Below, one piece after another: positions 1 to 9,988 of a stretch of DNA of 64,000 nt; the first letter of the stretch is position 1, and each line of letters opens with the position of its first letter. The translations under genes were made by a program, and so were the position numbers. Below the pieces are notes generated by a model. It had not been told where the DNA came from. It saw nothing but the letters and a program-made list of their open reading frames with translations, and did not search any database. This DNA is from Streptomyces sp. ST2-7A (GTDB lineage Bacteria > Actinomycetota > Actinomycetes > Streptomycetales > Streptomycetaceae), in NCBI RefSeq assembly GCF_021390475.1, contig NZ_JAJUWS010000024.1, positions 34,087 to 98,086 of the forward strand, written 5' to 3'.

Positions 1-1
1 C

Positions 2-925
2 CTGGCCGAGGCCGGCATCCCGGTGCTCGCGGAGCGCGGACGAGCGGGCGGCTACTCCCTGGTGGCCGGCTACCGGACCCGACTGACCGGCCTGGACGGC
101 CGGGAGGCCGCCGCGCTGCTGCTCTCGGCGGTACCCGCCGCCGTCCGCGACCTCGGGCTGGACGGCGCCGCGGGTCCGGCCCGGCTCAAACTGGCCGCCG
201 CGCTGGGACCGGAGGCGGCCGACCTCGGCCGCCGGACCGCCGAGCGCTTCCACCTGGACGCCCCCGACTGGTGGCGTTCCGCCCCCACTCCCCCGCTGCT
301 GTCCGTGCTGGCCGGGGCCGTCCGCGACGACCTGCGCCTGTCCTGCCGCTACCGGCGCGGTGACGGCGAGGTGGTGGAGCGACCGCTGGAACCGCACGGC
401 CTGGTGCTCAAGGCGGGTGTCTGGTACCTCGTCGCCCGCCCCGCCGGGAGCGGGACGGACGACCACCGGACCTATCGCGCCGAAAGGTTTCTCGCCGCCG
501 AGCCGACCGGGGCCCGCTTCGAGCGGGACCCCGGGCTGGACCTGGCGGCGCTGTGGGAACGGCGGGCGGTGGAGTTCGCCCGCTCACTGCTGCGGGAGAC
601 CGTCGTGGTGCGGCTCACGGAGGCCGGGGCCCGTCGGCTGCCGCACGTCACCGACCGGCGGGCCGCCGAGGAGGCGCTGGCGTCCGCCGAACCGCCGGAC
701 CCGACGGGCCGACGGACGGTCGTCCTGGCCGTGGAGTCGGTGGAGGTCGCCGCCGACCAGGTGCTCCGGCTGGGGCCGGAGGCCGAGGCGCTGGCCCCGC
801 CGGGGTTCCGCGCCCGCCTGACCGACCTCCTGCACCGCGCCGCCGCCCTCTACCCCCCACCCGACCGGGTCGCACCGCCCCCACCCGACCCGGTCGCACC
901 GCCCCCACCCGACCCGGCCCTGTAA
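2..925 (+). CDS. WYL-domain transcriptional regulator, 5' truncated by the window edge
   Basis: The reading frame is open from the first bases, so the N-terminal DeoR/HTH part lies outside the window. The visible start (AGIPVLAERGRAGGYSLV) is the usual linker after the HTH in YafY/WYL regulators, and a WYL-type ligand-sensing region follows around residues 95-155 (LSCRYRRGDGEVVERPLEPHGLV, then VWYLVAR). The family are DNA-binding regulators whose WYL domain senses nucleic acid or another ligand. The C-terminus carries a PPPPDPVA-type tail encoded by a 24-bp tandem repeat. Family assignment is secure; target genes are unknown. Confidence 0.85.
   Translation: MAEAGIPVLAERGRAGGYSLVAGYRTRLTGLDGREAAALLLSAVPAAVRDLGLDGAAGPARLKLAAALGPEAADLGRRTAERFHLDAPDWWRSAPTPPLLSVLAGAVRDDLRLSCRYRRGDGEVVERPLEPHGLVLKAGVWYLVARPAGSGTDDHRTYRAERFLAAEPTGARFERDPGLDLAALWERRAVEFARSLLRETVVVRLTEAGARRLPHVTDRRAAEEALASAEPPDPTGRRTVVLAVESVEVAADQVLRLGPEAEALAPPGFRARLTDLLHRAAALYPPPDRVAPPPPDPVAPPPPDPAL
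854..919 (+). repeat. 24-bp tandem repeat at the 3' end of the WYL gene
   Basis: Two full copies and one partial copy of a 24-bp unit (starting CCCCCACCCGACC, ending CGCACCG) lie in frame and encode a proline/aspartate-rich tail. It is probably a slippage-prone, length-variable tail of no essential function. Confidence 0.85.
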
Positions 926-1140
926 AAAACCCCCATCCGGTGCCGGAGGCGTCCCGGGCCCGGCGCGGGGATCGACGACCGCGTCGGGCACGGCCGCTTC
1001 GAGCGGCCCCGGCCACCCCGCCCAACCGCCGTCATCGGCCCCGACACCGGCCGCGCCGGCATGGCCGGGGCTCCGGGCCGACCGGGCCACCACCCCGTTT
1101 CACCGACCCCACCGCTACCGGCGGTGGGCTCACCCCCGGC

Positions 1141-2157
1141 TCAGCGGAAGTCGGCGGGGTCGACGGAGGCGTCCCGGGCCCGGGCGGTCAGGTACCCCCA
1201 GGCGTCCGGACGGGAGCCGTCGGCGTCGGTGAAGCCGAACTCCCGGGCGAGATCGGCGGCGGACAGCGAACGGCCGGACCACCGGGCGACCGCCGGATCG
1301 CCGGCGAGGGCGACCAGGGCACGGGCCACGTACACCGGCGACTCGGAGATCGCGAACGACGGGTCCTTCTCCGCCCCCTTCCGCCAGTTCTCCTCGGTGA
1401 CCTCGAAGTGGGTGTCCAGCATCGCCTCCGACCGCAGCCAGCCGGGCGTCAGGCAGACCACCGAGACCCCGTGCGGACGCAGCTCCCCGGCCAGGCAGCG
1501 GGCGATCCGGATCGGCGCGTTCTTCGCCAGGTCGTAGTAGAGCGGTGCCCGGTAGTCGCTGTTGCTCTCCGCCGTCCCGTCGGTGACCTCCACCAGCAGT
1601 CCTCCGGGACGGCGCATCAGCAGCGGCAGGGCGTACCGGGAGGTGATCAGGTGCGTCTCCACGCCCAGCCTCAGCGCCCGCATCCCCTTCTCCGGGTCGT
1701 GCTCCCACAGGGGTCGGTCCCATTCGACGAGGTGGTCGGCTCCCCAGATGTCGTTGACCAGGAGGTCGAGCCGGCCGGATTCGGCGTCGATCCGCTCCAC
1801 CAGGGCCCGCACCTCCTCGTGCCGCAGGTGGTCGGTCGGCACGGCGACGGCCCGGCCGCCGGAACCGGCCTCCCGACCGGCGGCGGTCGCCAGTTCGGCC
1901 GTTCCCTCGATGGTCTCCCCGGCACGCCCCACCTCGCTGATCCGTTCGCGGGTGGTGCGACCGGTGACCCAGACCAGGGCCCCGGCCCTGGCCAGTTCCA
2001 CGGCCATCGCGCGGCCGGCGCCCCGGGTGGCGCCGGCGACGAGCGTGATCCGGTCGCGCAACGGGGCCCCGGCGGTGGGATCGACGGCGGGGGAGCGACC
2101 GGCTCCGGGCGGGGTGGGCGCGGTCGTGGCTTCGGTACCGACTTCGGCGGATGTCAC
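1141..2157 (-). CDS. SDR family NAD(P)-dependent oxidoreductase
   Basis: Short-chain dehydrogenase/reductase of 338 aa. The cofactor-binding glycine motif appears as GATRGAG about 45 residues from the start and the catalytic YxxxK pair as YDLAK. The GTG start at 2157 is chosen because GAAGGGAA lies about 8 nt upstream; the frame is open further 5' but without a ribosome-binding site. The protein is longer than a minimal SDR (about 250 aa), with a disordered N-terminus and a C-terminal extension. It is convergent with the WYL gene. The substrate is not predictable. Confidence 0.85.
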   Translation of the reverse strand: MTSAEVGTEATTAPTPPGAGRSPAVDPTAGAPLRDRITLVAGATRGAGRAMAVELARAGALVWVTGRTTRERISEVGRAGETIEGTAELATAAGREAGSGGRAVAVPTDHLRHEEVRALVERIDAESGRLDLLVNDIWGADHLVEWDRPLWEHDPEKGMRALRLGVETHLITSRYALPLLMRRPGGLLVEVTDGTAESNSDYRAPLYYDLAKNAPIRIARCLAGELRPHGVSVVCLTPGWLRSEAMLDTHFEVTEENWRKGAEKDPSFAISESPVYVARALVALAGDPAVARWSGRSLSAADLAREFGFTDADGSRPDAWGYLTARARDASVDPADFR

Positions 2158-2369
2158 GTCACTGTTCCCTTCGAGCGGCGGGACCGATCGGCCCCGCCCG
2201 AACGACACTGCCGGCGATACCCGACACCTCTTGTCCGGTTTTTGATCCGGTACTCCATCGGGCTCGCCACCGGCGTCTTCTCCCGGCCGTCCCGCCGGGT
2301 ACCCCGGTGGGGCCGGTGGACCCCGTCCCCGGGGCCGCTCTCCGGGTGCGGGACCGGCCCGGAGGCCGG

Positions 2370-3008
2370 ATGCTGGATGACGTGCTGGACGAGACGGAGT
2401 TCTGGGAGTTGATCGACTCCACCCGCGAGGCGGCGGGAGGCGATCCGGACCGCCATGCCGAACTCCTGGTGGATCGGCTGACCGATCTGGATCCGCAGAC
2501 CGTGGTGGACTTCGCCCGGCACTTCGAGTCCCGGTTCGTGCGCGCCTACCGCTGGGATCTGTGGGGGGCGGCGTGGGTGCTGCTCAACGGCGCCAGCGAC
2601 GACTGCTTCGAGAACTTCCGGTGCTGGCTGATCTCACGGGGCCGACGCGTGTTCGAAGGGGCCCTGCACGATCCGGACGCCCTCGCCCACCTGTTGACGG
2701 GGTTCGACCCCGACGCGGAGGGCGAGGCCGAGGAGATCGGTTTCGCCGCCTTCGACGCGCACGAGCAGCTGACCGGCGAGGAACTCCCCGACCTCGGCCT
2801 GCCCGTGGTACCGCGGGAACCGCTGGGAACGCCCCTGGACTTCGAGGAGGAGCGGGAGCTGGCCCGCGCCTACCCCCGGCTGTGGGCGCGGTACCGGTCC
2901 GGGGCGACGAACGCCCCGGCGACCGGGGAGGGGAACGGTGGAACGGGCGGTGAACCCGGGTGCGACGCGGCGCGCGGAAACGCGGGTCGAATGCCCGGTG
3001 TTGCCTAG
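2370..3008 (+). CDS. DUF4240 domain-containing protein
   Basis: 212-aa protein beginning MLDDVLDETEFWELID, the hallmark of DUF4240, a family common in Streptomyces with no established function. ATG at 2370 is preceded by GGAGG at 2361-2365. The aromatic and acidic core (FWELID, RWDLWGAAWVLLNG, CFENFRCWLISRG) covers roughly residues 8-95. The last 40 residues are Gly/Ala-rich and probably disordered. The stop codon lies within the putative -10 region of the next gene. Confidence 0.8.
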   Translation: MLDDVLDETEFWELIDSTREAAGGDPDRHAELLVDRLTDLDPQTVVDFARHFESRFVRAYRWDLWGAAWVLLNGASDDCFENFRCWLISRGRRVFEGALHDPDALAHLLTGFDPDAEGEAEEIGFAAFDAHEQLTGEELPDLGLPVVPREPLGTPLDFEEERELARAYPRLWARYRSGATNAPATGEGNGGTGGEPGCDAARGNAGRMPGVA

Positions 3009-3017
3009 GGTTACCGC

Positions 3018-4031
3018 ATGACACCCCCTCCTCCCCCTTTCCCCGCTCCCCCCGACCCGCCGTCGGACACCCCGTCGGGGCCGGAGTCCGAGGACGCGCC
3101 CGACACCCCGCACCGGATCGCCGTCACCGGCGCCTCCGGGCTGATCGGCTCCGCCCTGGTCCGTTCCCTGCGGGCGGACGGCCACGAGGTCGTCCGTCTC
3201 GTCCGCCGCGCGCCCTCCGCGCCCGACGAGGCCCGCTGGGACGCCCTGGCCCGGGACCCGGGAACGACCGTCGCCGCGCTCGAGGGGTGCGACGCCGTGG
3301 TCCACCTGGCGGGTGCCGGCGTCGGCGACCGGCGGTGGACGGACTCCTACAAGCGCGAGATCCGTGACAGCCGGGTGCTGGGCACCACCGCCGTGGCGGA
3401 GGCGGTCGCGGAACTCGCGAAGACGGGAACCGGTCCCCGGGTGTTCCTGTGCGGGAGCGCGATCGGCTTCTACGGCGACACCGGAGAGCGGCGGGTGGAC
3501 GAGTCGGCTCCACCGGGAACCGGTTTCCTCCCGGAGGTGAGCGTGGCCTGGGAGGCGGCTGCCGAGCCGGCCGTCGCGGCCGGGGTGCGCACCGTCTTCC
3601 TCCGCACCGGACTGGTGGTCTCCCGGCGGGGCGGGGCCTGGGGGCGACTGTTCCCGATCTTCCGGGCCGGGCTGGGCGGGCGGTTGGGCGACGGCGGGCA
3701 GTACTGGAGTCACATCTCCCTGGCCGATCACGTGGCCGCGACGCGTTTCCTGCTGCGGGAGACCCCCGACGCGCTCTCCGGGCCGGTGAACCTGACCGCG
3801 CCGGAGCCGGTGACCAACCGGGAGGCGACCGCCGCGATGGGGCGGATCCTGGGGCGGCCGACGGTCTTCGCGGTGCCGGGGCCGGCCCTGCGGTTGGCGC
3901 TCGGCGAGTTCGCCACGGATGTGCTGGGCAGCCAACGGGTGGTGCCGCGCCGACTGCTGGAGGCGGGCTTCCGGTTCGCCCATCCCGGTATCGAGGACGC
4001 GGTGCGGGCGGCCCTGGAAACGGGCGATTGA
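3018..4031 (+). CDS. TIGR01777 family NAD-dependent epimerase/dehydratase-like protein
   Basis: 337-aa SDR39U1/YfcH-type protein: nucleotide-binding GASGLIGSALV near residue 40, LAGAGVGDRRW in the middle, and the C-terminal DUF1731 signature (VVPRRLLEAGF). The first ~35 residues are proline-rich. There is no Shine-Dalgarno; TAGGGT ends about 6 nt before the ATG, so the transcript is probably leaderless. Family members are thought to act on nucleotide-linked substrates but the reaction is unknown. Confidence 0.85.
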   Translation: MTPPPPPFPAPPDPPSDTPSGPESEDAPDTPHRIAVTGASGLIGSALVRSLRADGHEVVRLVRRAPSAPDEARWDALARDPGTTVAALEGCDAVVHLAGAGVGDRRWTDSYKREIRDSRVLGTTAVAEAVAELAKTGTGPRVFLCGSAIGFYGDTGERRVDESAPPGTGFLPEVSVAWEAAAEPAVAAGVRTVFLRTGLVVSRRGGAWGRLFPIFRAGLGGRLGDGGQYWSHISLADHVAATRFLLRETPDALSGPVNLTAPEPVTNREATAAMGRILGRPTVFAVPGPALRLALGEFATDVLGSQRVVPRRLLEAGFRFAHPGIEDAVRAALETGD

Positions 4032-4374
4032 GCACCGGGGGCGCCGGGCCCGGCGGGCGCCGCCGGCGACCCGTTTCCCCCGGGGACGCGCCGGTGGCGG
4101 GTCGTTCGGACGGTGCGACCCCGGGTACCCCGCCGTGGCGTGCGCCCCCGGTGCCCCCGTGCCCGGTCCGTGCCCGGAGGACCGGGCACCGGAGCCACCG
4201 TACGGTTCCAACCGCCTCCTCTCCCCGCGCCGTCTCCCGCCATCCGCCCCCTTCCCCGCCGGGGGGAGATTCCGGGTATTTCCCGACGCGTCGGTGGGCA
4301 TGAGGCGAACAGACTTCCGACGGCGGAACGGCCCGTCCCCGGGTCGCGCCGGCCGATCACCCACGGGAGGGCAT
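4032..4374. other. 343-bp intergenic region without a recognisable gene
   Basis: GC-rich spacer between the epimerase and the FAD oxidoreductase. It contains short GC-rich inverted repeats (for example around 4159-4194) but no clear promoter hexamers or coding potential that I can support. Confidence 0.4.
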
Positions 4375-5811
4375 GTGCTCGACAGTCGAACACCCGATCC
4401 CATGGATCGTCCCGAACGTCCCGCCCCCCGGGGCGTGCCCGACACGTCCCGACCGCCCGACGGGAACTTCCCCCTCCCGGGTTCCGGGGACCCCCACCCG
4501 GCCGGGAAGGGGGACACCGACCGACCCGCGCCGGCGGCCGATGTCGTCGTGGTGGGCGCCGGGCCCGCCGGCCTGGCCGCCGCCCGACTGCTCGCCCTGG
4601 CCGACATCCCGGTGACCGTGTTGGAAGCCCGCGACCGGATCGGCGGACGCATGGCGACCGACCACCGGGACGGTTTCCGCCTCGATCGCGGCTGGTGGCC
4701 CGCCCTGCCCGGACTCGACGGCCCGGAACTGCGTTCCCACCTCCCCGATCCGCCCCGTGTCCGGGCCCTCACCGGCGGTGTCCTGCTGCACGCCGACGGC
4801 CGTTCCCACCGGCTGGGGGGCTCCGGCCACCGTTCCGACGGCCTGCCCCGCCACGGCGGTCGCTCCCTGACCGGCGCGCTCGACCACGCGTGGCTGCGCG
4901 CCAACCTCGGCCGCCTGGCCCTCCTCGACGAGGAGAGACTGGCCTCCCGCCCGGAGACCTCCGTGGACCGGGCGCTGGAGGCGCGGGGCGTCCCCGCCAG
5001 GATCGCCGAGGGTTTCCTGCGACCGCTGCTGGCCGCCCTGCTGTGCGACCCCCTGTTGACCACCTCCTGCCGGCTGGGTGACCTGCGACTGCGCGCCTTC
5101 GCACGCGGTGGCCTGGCACTGGTCGCCGGCGGAACCGATCGGCTGCCGGCGCGGCTCGCGGCCGACCTGCCGCCCGGCTGCGTGCGCACCGGTGTCCGGG
5201 TCTCGGCCGTGCGCACCCGGGAGGTCGAGACCGAGGGCCACGGCACGCTGCGCTGCCGGGCCGTGGTCGTGGCCACCGACGCCGAGGAGGCCGCTCGGCT
5301 GCTGCCCGGCCTGCGCCGGCCCGACCACCACCCCGTGACGGTGCTGCACCACACGGCGGACCACCTCCCCGACGCGGGCCCGACCCTGATCGTCGACACC
5401 GCCCGGGGCGGACCGATCGCGCACACCACGGCGGTCTCCGCCGTCGACCCGGAACGGGCCCCGGACGGACGCGCCCTGATCACCTCGGTGGTGCTGGGCG
5501 CGGAGGCAGGGGAACCGATCGAGACCCTGGACAAAGCGGCCCGGAGCCAACTGGCCAGGCTGCACGGCGTCCGCGCCGAGGAGTGGGAACTGCTGGCGGC
5601 CTGCCACGACCCCCGGGCCGCTCCCGCGTTGCCGCCGCCCTACGCCCCGCGCCGGCGGACCCGGCTGCTGGAGGGGTTGTACGTCTGCGGCGGACACCGG
5701 GCGACCCCCGGAGCGGGCGGCGAACTCGCCTCCGCCCGGCTGGCCGCCGAGGCCGTGCTGGCCGACCTGGGGGGGCGTCGGACGACCGCCGACGACCGCG
5801 TCGCCGCCTGA
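4375..5811 (+). CDS. FAD-dependent amine-oxidase-like oxidoreductase
   Basis: 478-aa flavoprotein. The dinucleotide-binding motif (VVVGAGPAGLAAARLLA, then VLEARDRIGGRM) sits near residues 57-95 behind a ~50-residue disordered N-terminus. The C-terminal FAD contact (LYVCGGHRATPGAGGELAS) is also present. GTG at 4375 is chosen because GGGAGG precedes it; ATG 4402 has no such site. The class resembles protoporphyrinogen/phytoene/amine oxidases; the substrate is unknown. Confidence 0.8.
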   Translation: MLDSRTPDPMDRPERPAPRGVPDTSRPPDGNFPLPGSGDPHPAGKGDTDRPAPAADVVVVGAGPAGLAAARLLALADIPVTVLEARDRIGGRMATDHRDGFRLDRGWWPALPGLDGPELRSHLPDPPRVRALTGGVLLHADGRSHRLGGSGHRSDGLPRHGGRSLTGALDHAWLRANLGRLALLDEERLASRPETSVDRALEARGVPARIAEGFLRPLLAALLCDPLLTTSCRLGDLRLRAFARGGLALVAGGTDRLPARLAADLPPGCVRTGVRVSAVRTREVETEGHGTLRCRAVVVATDAEEAARLLPGLRRPDHHPVTVLHHTADHLPDAGPTLIVDTARGGPIAHTTAVSAVDPERAPDGRALITSVVLGAEAGEPIETLDKAARSQLARLHGVRAEEWELLAACHDPRAAPALPPPYAPRRRTRLLEGLYVCGGHRATPGAGGELASARLAAEAVLADLGGRRTTADDRVAA

Positions 5812-5986
5812 TCCCGCCCGGGGCACGGGACGGGTTCCGTACCCGCCGACGGGCCGGCGGGAACCCCGGAGGAGGAGACGGGGCACCCGTCGGCCCTTCC
5901 CGTACGCCCCCGAGCCCGATCCCCGCCGGTCATGGCCGGGACCGGGGAGGGGCCGAGGACGGGACCACTTCCGGCACGGGCCCGGA

Positions 5987-7633
5987 TCAGCCCGTGGCGG
6001 AGATCCGTTCGCGATAGCTGCGCGCCGCGGTGGTGTCGCGGTGCGGCTCCAGCCGTCGCTCGAAATCCCGCAGGTACTCGTGGGCACGCACCGAACGCAT
6101 CTCCACCGCCTGCTGGGCGGCCTCGGCGGCGAGCACACATGCCTGCTCCACCTCACCGAGCCCCAACCGGGCGGTGGCCAGCACCACCCGGGTGAAGAGC
6201 CGGCTGCGGGCGTAGGCGGGGGCCCGCAGTTGCAGGGCCCGGTCGGCGTACCGCGCCGCCGAGCGGTACTGCTGGAGGTCGCGGTGGCAGTGGGCGAACT
6301 CGTCGGCGAGCTGCGCCTCGTCGAAGAAGCGGATCCACGGCGGGACGTCCTCCCCGTGGCGCTCGCCGTGACGTTCCGTGTGGCGCTCCCCCTGACGGAC
6401 GGTCTCCATCGCCCGCTCGGCCCGGGTGAGCGCCGCGGTGCAGGAGCGGGTGTCGGCCAGGAGGGCGTGCCCCCGGGCCTCGGCGGCGTGCAGGAGGGCC
6501 TGCACCTGCTGCGGGGCGGTACCGGAAAGCCCCTGTTGGGCGACCCGGGCGAGCTGCACCGCCTCGCGGCCGTGCCCCAGATGGGCGGCCTGACGGCTCA
6601 TCGCGGCGAGCACGAAGGCGCCGTGCACGCGGTCGCCGGCGGCCTGGGAGAGCCGCAGCGCCTGTACGAAGTACCGCTGGGCCAGGCCGTGCGCCCCGAT
6701 GTCATAGGCGGTCCACCCGGCCAGGCGGGTGAGGTCGGCGGCGGCCCCGAAGAGCCGCCGGCCCATCTGCTCCCCGTAGGTGCCGCGCAGCAGCGGTTCC
6801 AGCTCGTGCTCGAGGTAGCGGATCAGGGCCTGTCGGGCGTGGCCGCCGCCGTAGGCGTGGTCGAGGGTGCGGAACAGCTCGGCCACCGAGCGCAGGGCGG
6901 CGAGGTCCCCCGCGGTGACCCGCCGGCCGGGGCCCCGCTCGACCGGATCCCGCCCGGCCATCGGGGCCCCGCCCCGCGCGCCGATGGCCAGGGGTGCCGG
7001 GAGGCCCGGGGCGGCGGGGCCGGGGATGCCCGGTGTGCCCGCGGTGCCGAGGTGGGGGCGCCCGCCGGTGCTCCTGCCCTGTTCGGGGACGCGGGCCGGA
7101 CGGTCGGGGCGGTCCGCGAGGAGCCCGCCCGGCCCGCCGGGCGCGGGAACCCCGCGCGAGACCCGCTCGTCGGGCCGGCCGATCAGCCAGTCGCGGCTGG
7201 GCACCACCAGTCCCGCCGGGGTGAAGGCGATGCGTCTGAGCTCCGCGTACCCGCCGGTGTCCTTGCGCCACAGGCCGGAGACGATCTCCACCGCCTCGTG
7301 CGGGCCGGCGGCGAACTCCAATCCGGCGTAGACCGGTGCGCAGGCCTCCAGGCCCAGGTCGCGGGCCGAGAGCCGGCGACCCAGTCGACGGGTGAACACC
7401 TCGGCGATCAGCGCCGGGGTGGTGCCCCGGGGGCGCTGGCCGCGCAGCCAGCGGGTGACGGAGGTCTTGTCGTAGCGGAGGTCCAGCCCGTGCTCGAGGC
7501 CCAACTGATCGACCCGTCTGGCCAGCCCGGCATGGGAGAAGCCCGCTTCCGCGATGAGCGCGGCGAGCTGGCGGTTCGGGGGGCGGCGGGGGGACTGGGG
7601 GGTGGAGGAGTCTCCGGGGCGTTCCGTGGACAT
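5987..7633 (-). CDS. NsdA-like regulator: N-terminal HTH plus TPR region
   Basis: 548-aa protein. Residues ~20-95 form an HTH-like region of the type seen in Streptomyces regulators related to NsdA (RQLAALIAEAGFSHAGLARRV; TSVTRWLRGQRPRG). A Pro/Gly-rich linker follows, then helical TPR-like repeats (residues ~255-540: AYGGGHARQALIRYLE, YFVQALRLSQAAGD, YRSAARYADRALQLRAP). NsdA is a negative regulator of sporulation and antibiotic production in S. coelicolor; transferring that role here is inference. The gene diverges from lipB. Confidence 0.7.
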   Translation of the reverse strand: MSTERPGDSSTPQSPRRPPNRQLAALIAEAGFSHAGLARRVDQLGLEHGLDLRYDKTSVTRWLRGQRPRGTTPALIAEVFTRRLGRRLSARDLGLEACAPVYAGLEFAAGPHEAVEIVSGLWRKDTGGYAELRRIAFTPAGLVVPSRDWLIGRPDERVSRGVPAPGGPGGLLADRPDRPARVPEQGRSTGGRPHLGTAGTPGIPGPAAPGLPAPLAIGARGGAPMAGRDPVERGPGRRVTAGDLAALRSVAELFRTLDHAYGGGHARQALIRYLEHELEPLLRGTYGEQMGRRLFGAAADLTRLAGWTAYDIGAHGLAQRYFVQALRLSQAAGDRVHGAFVLAAMSRQAAHLGHGREAVQLARVAQQGLSGTAPQQVQALLHAAEARGHALLADTRSCTAALTRAERAMETVRQGERHTERHGERHGEDVPPWIRFFDEAQLADEFAHCHRDLQQYRSAARYADRALQLRAPAYARSRLFTRVVLATARLGLGEVEQACVLAAEAAQQAVEMRSVRAHEYLRDFERRLEPHRDTTAARSYRERISATG

Positions 7634-7868
7634 CAGCTATGCGGTCTCCTGCCATACGGCCGTGCGGCACCCGGGTGCCCTGCTGGAACGGCGTGAATGT
7701 AGCCGGAGGATTGCCGCATTCGGGCGTTTCGCCTCATGATTCATCCGTACGTGTGAGCACCGGGGGCGTATCCCGTGGCCCTCCGGCAGTCGTAGAGTGG
7801 AGTCCCGGGCGCCCTCCTGGATCGGAACGACCGGCTCCAGCGGCGCGGAGACGAGAGGAAGCGCCGCA

Positions 7869-8657
7869 GTGAGTGAGCTGCGCTTTGTCCACCTCGGGTT
7901 CGGTCCGGAGGCGGTCGAGTACCACGCGGGATGGCAGGAGCAGCGTCGGGTGCACACCGACCGCTTCGCCGACGTGATCCCGGACACCTGCCTGCTCCTG
8001 GAGCACCAACCGGTCTACACGGCCGGTCGGCGGACCGAGGACGCGGAACGACCCCTGGACGGCACCCCTGTGGTGGACGTGGACCGGGGGGGCAAGATCA
8101 CCTGGCACGGCCCGGGGCAGTTGGTGGGGTACCCCATCCTCAAGCTCCCCCGCCCGGTGGACGTGATCGCCCACGTGCGCCGACTGGAGGAGGCCCTGAT
8201 CCGCACCTGCGCCGTCTTCGGTCTGACCACCACCCGGGTGGAGGGCCGCAGCGGGGTGTGGGTACTGGGCGAGACCTCGACCGGGACGATTCCCGCCCCC
8301 ACCGGTGGACTGTCACTGGACTTCGACCCCCGCTTGAACGACGAGGAGTTCGACCCGCGCCTGTGCGGCCCGCAGTACGCCCCGTCCAACGCCGGCCAGC
8401 GGGGCGAGGACCGCAAGCTGGCCGCCATCGGGATCCGGGTGGCGAAGGGCGTGACCATGCACGGCTTCGCCCTGAACTGCAATCCCGACAACACCTCCTA
8501 CGACCGGATCGTGCCGTGCGGCATCCGGGACGCGGGGGTCACCTCGCTCTCCCGGGAGCTGGGGCGGGAGGTGACCGTCGGGGAGGTGCTGCCGGTGGTG
8601 GAGCGGGAACTGGCGGCCGTCATGGGCGCCGAGGTGGCCGAACCGCGTCCGGTCTGA
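7869..8657 (+). CDS. lipB: Octanoyl-[acyl-carrier-protein]:protein N-octanoyltransferase
   Basis: LipB transfers octanoyl from ACP to the lipoyl domains of 2-oxoacid dehydrogenases and GcvH, the first step of endogenous lipoate synthesis. The 262-aa product shows the RGGKITWHGPGQLVGYP signature, the conserved Lys in RKLAAIGIRV and the acyl-accepting Cys in IVPCGI. GTG at 7869 is chosen for length and for the purine-rich AGAGGAAG upstream; the frame is open 72 nt earlier. lipA follows on the same strand 157 bp downstream. Confidence 0.95.
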   Translation: MSELRFVHLGFGPEAVEYHAGWQEQRRVHTDRFADVIPDTCLLLEHQPVYTAGRRTEDAERPLDGTPVVDVDRGGKITWHGPGQLVGYPILKLPRPVDVIAHVRRLEEALIRTCAVFGLTTTRVEGRSGVWVLGETSTGTIPAPTGGLSLDFDPRLNDEEFDPRLCGPQYAPSNAGQRGEDRKLAAIGIRVAKGVTMHGFALNCNPDNTSYDRIVPCGIRDAGVTSLSRELGREVTVGEVLPVVERELAAVMGAEVAEPRPV

Positions 8658-8814
8658 CCGGACGCCCCTCCCGCCACCGGGGCCCCGCCGCCGGGGAACG
8701 GCCCCGCCCCGGTGGCGGGGCCCCGGGAAAGTGGGGAAGGACCGGCTCCGGGCCCCGGAAGTCAAGGCGTACCCTGGGGTGTGCCGAGGAATCGAAAGTC
8801 GTAGGGAGTCGGAC

Positions 8815-9759
8815 GTGTCCGCTGTCGCACCCGACGGTCGCAAGCTGCTCCGGCTGGAGGTCCGCAACAGCGAGACCCCCATCGAGCGGAAGCCCGAGTG
8901 GATCAAGACCCGGGCGAGGATGGGCCCCGAGTACCGCGAACTGCAGGGTCTGGTGAAGCGGGAGGGCCTGCACACGGTCTGCCAGGAGGCGGGCTGTCCC
9001 AACATCTTCGAGTGCTGGGAGGACCGCGAGGCGACGTTCCTCATCGGCGGCGAGCAGTGCACCCGGCGGTGCGACTTCTGCCAGATCGACACCGGCAAGC
9101 CCGCCGAGTTCGACCGTGACGAACCGCGACGGGTCGCGGAGTCGGTGCGGCAGATGGAACTGCGGTACGCGACGATCACCGGTGTCGCCCGGGACGACCT
9201 GCCCGACGGTGGTGCCTGGCTGTACGCGGAGACCGTCCGCCGGATCCACGACCTGATGCCGGACACCGGTGTGGAACTGCTGATCCCGGACTTCAACGCG
9301 GTGCCCGAGCAACTGGCCGAGGTCTTCTCCTCACGGCCGGAGGTGCTGGCGCACAACGTGGAGACGGTGCCCCGGATCTTCAAGCGGATCCGTCCCGCCT
9401 TCCGGTACGAGCGTTCCCTCGAGGTGATCCGCCGGGCCCGCGAGGACGGTCTGGTCACCAAGTCGAACCTGATCCTGGGGCTGGGCGAGACCCGCGAGGA
9501 GGTCTCCGAGGCCCTGCGCGACCTGCACTCCGCGGGATGCGAGCTGATCACCATCACCCAGTACCTGCGGCCCACCCCCCGGCACCACCCCGTGGAGCGG
9601 TGGGTGAAGCCCGACGAGTTCGTCGAGCTCGGGACGGAGGCCGAGGAGATCGGTTTCGCCGGTGTGATGTCGGGGCCGCTGGTGCGTTCCTCCTACCGTG
9701 CCGGACGGCTGTACAAGCAGGCCCTGGAGAAGCGCGGCGCGGCCTCCCCCGCGGCCTGA
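8815..9759 (+). CDS. lipA: Lipoyl synthase (radical SAM)
   Basis: LipA inserts two sulfurs into protein-bound octanoyl groups. The 314-aa product has both iron-sulfur motifs: the auxiliary cluster (CQEAGCPNIFECW) and the radical-SAM CxxxCxxC (CTRRCDFCQID), plus the C-terminal RSSYRAG with the cluster-ligating serine. GTG 8815 follows AGGGAG at good spacing; the longer upstream frame does not fit the family. It forms a lipoate-biosynthesis pair with lipB. Confidence 0.97.
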   Translation: MSAVAPDGRKLLRLEVRNSETPIERKPEWIKTRARMGPEYRELQGLVKREGLHTVCQEAGCPNIFECWEDREATFLIGGEQCTRRCDFCQIDTGKPAEFDRDEPRRVAESVRQMELRYATITGVARDDLPDGGAWLYAETVRRIHDLMPDTGVELLIPDFNAVPEQLAEVFSSRPEVLAHNVETVPRIFKRIRPAFRYERSLEVIRRAREDGLVTKSNLILGLGETREEVSEALRDLHSAGCELITITQYLRPTPRHHPVERWVKPDEFVELGTEAEEIGFAGVMSGPLVRSSYRAGRLYKQALEKRGAASPAA

Positions 9760-9988
9760 GCGACCGCCGGCCCGGACCCCGATCCGAGGCGCTGCGGCTC
9801 GGTACCGGGGTCCGGTTCCCGCGACGCCGGTCCGGCGCCCCCGCACCCCTCCGCTCCACCCCGTGAGGGGCACCGGCGCCCCGGCGTCGGGTCCCGGGAG
9901 CGGGGTGTCACCGTCCCCGCCCGGGGCTCGGACGATCGACCGGCGCCCCGGGATCCGCCCCCGTGCCCCTGGCCGTAGACTTGCCGAC

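Noticed and set aside
854..919. Tandem repeat at the WYL gene end as a regulatory array
   Set aside because: It is in frame, codes for a proline-rich tail and has no relation to a promoter.
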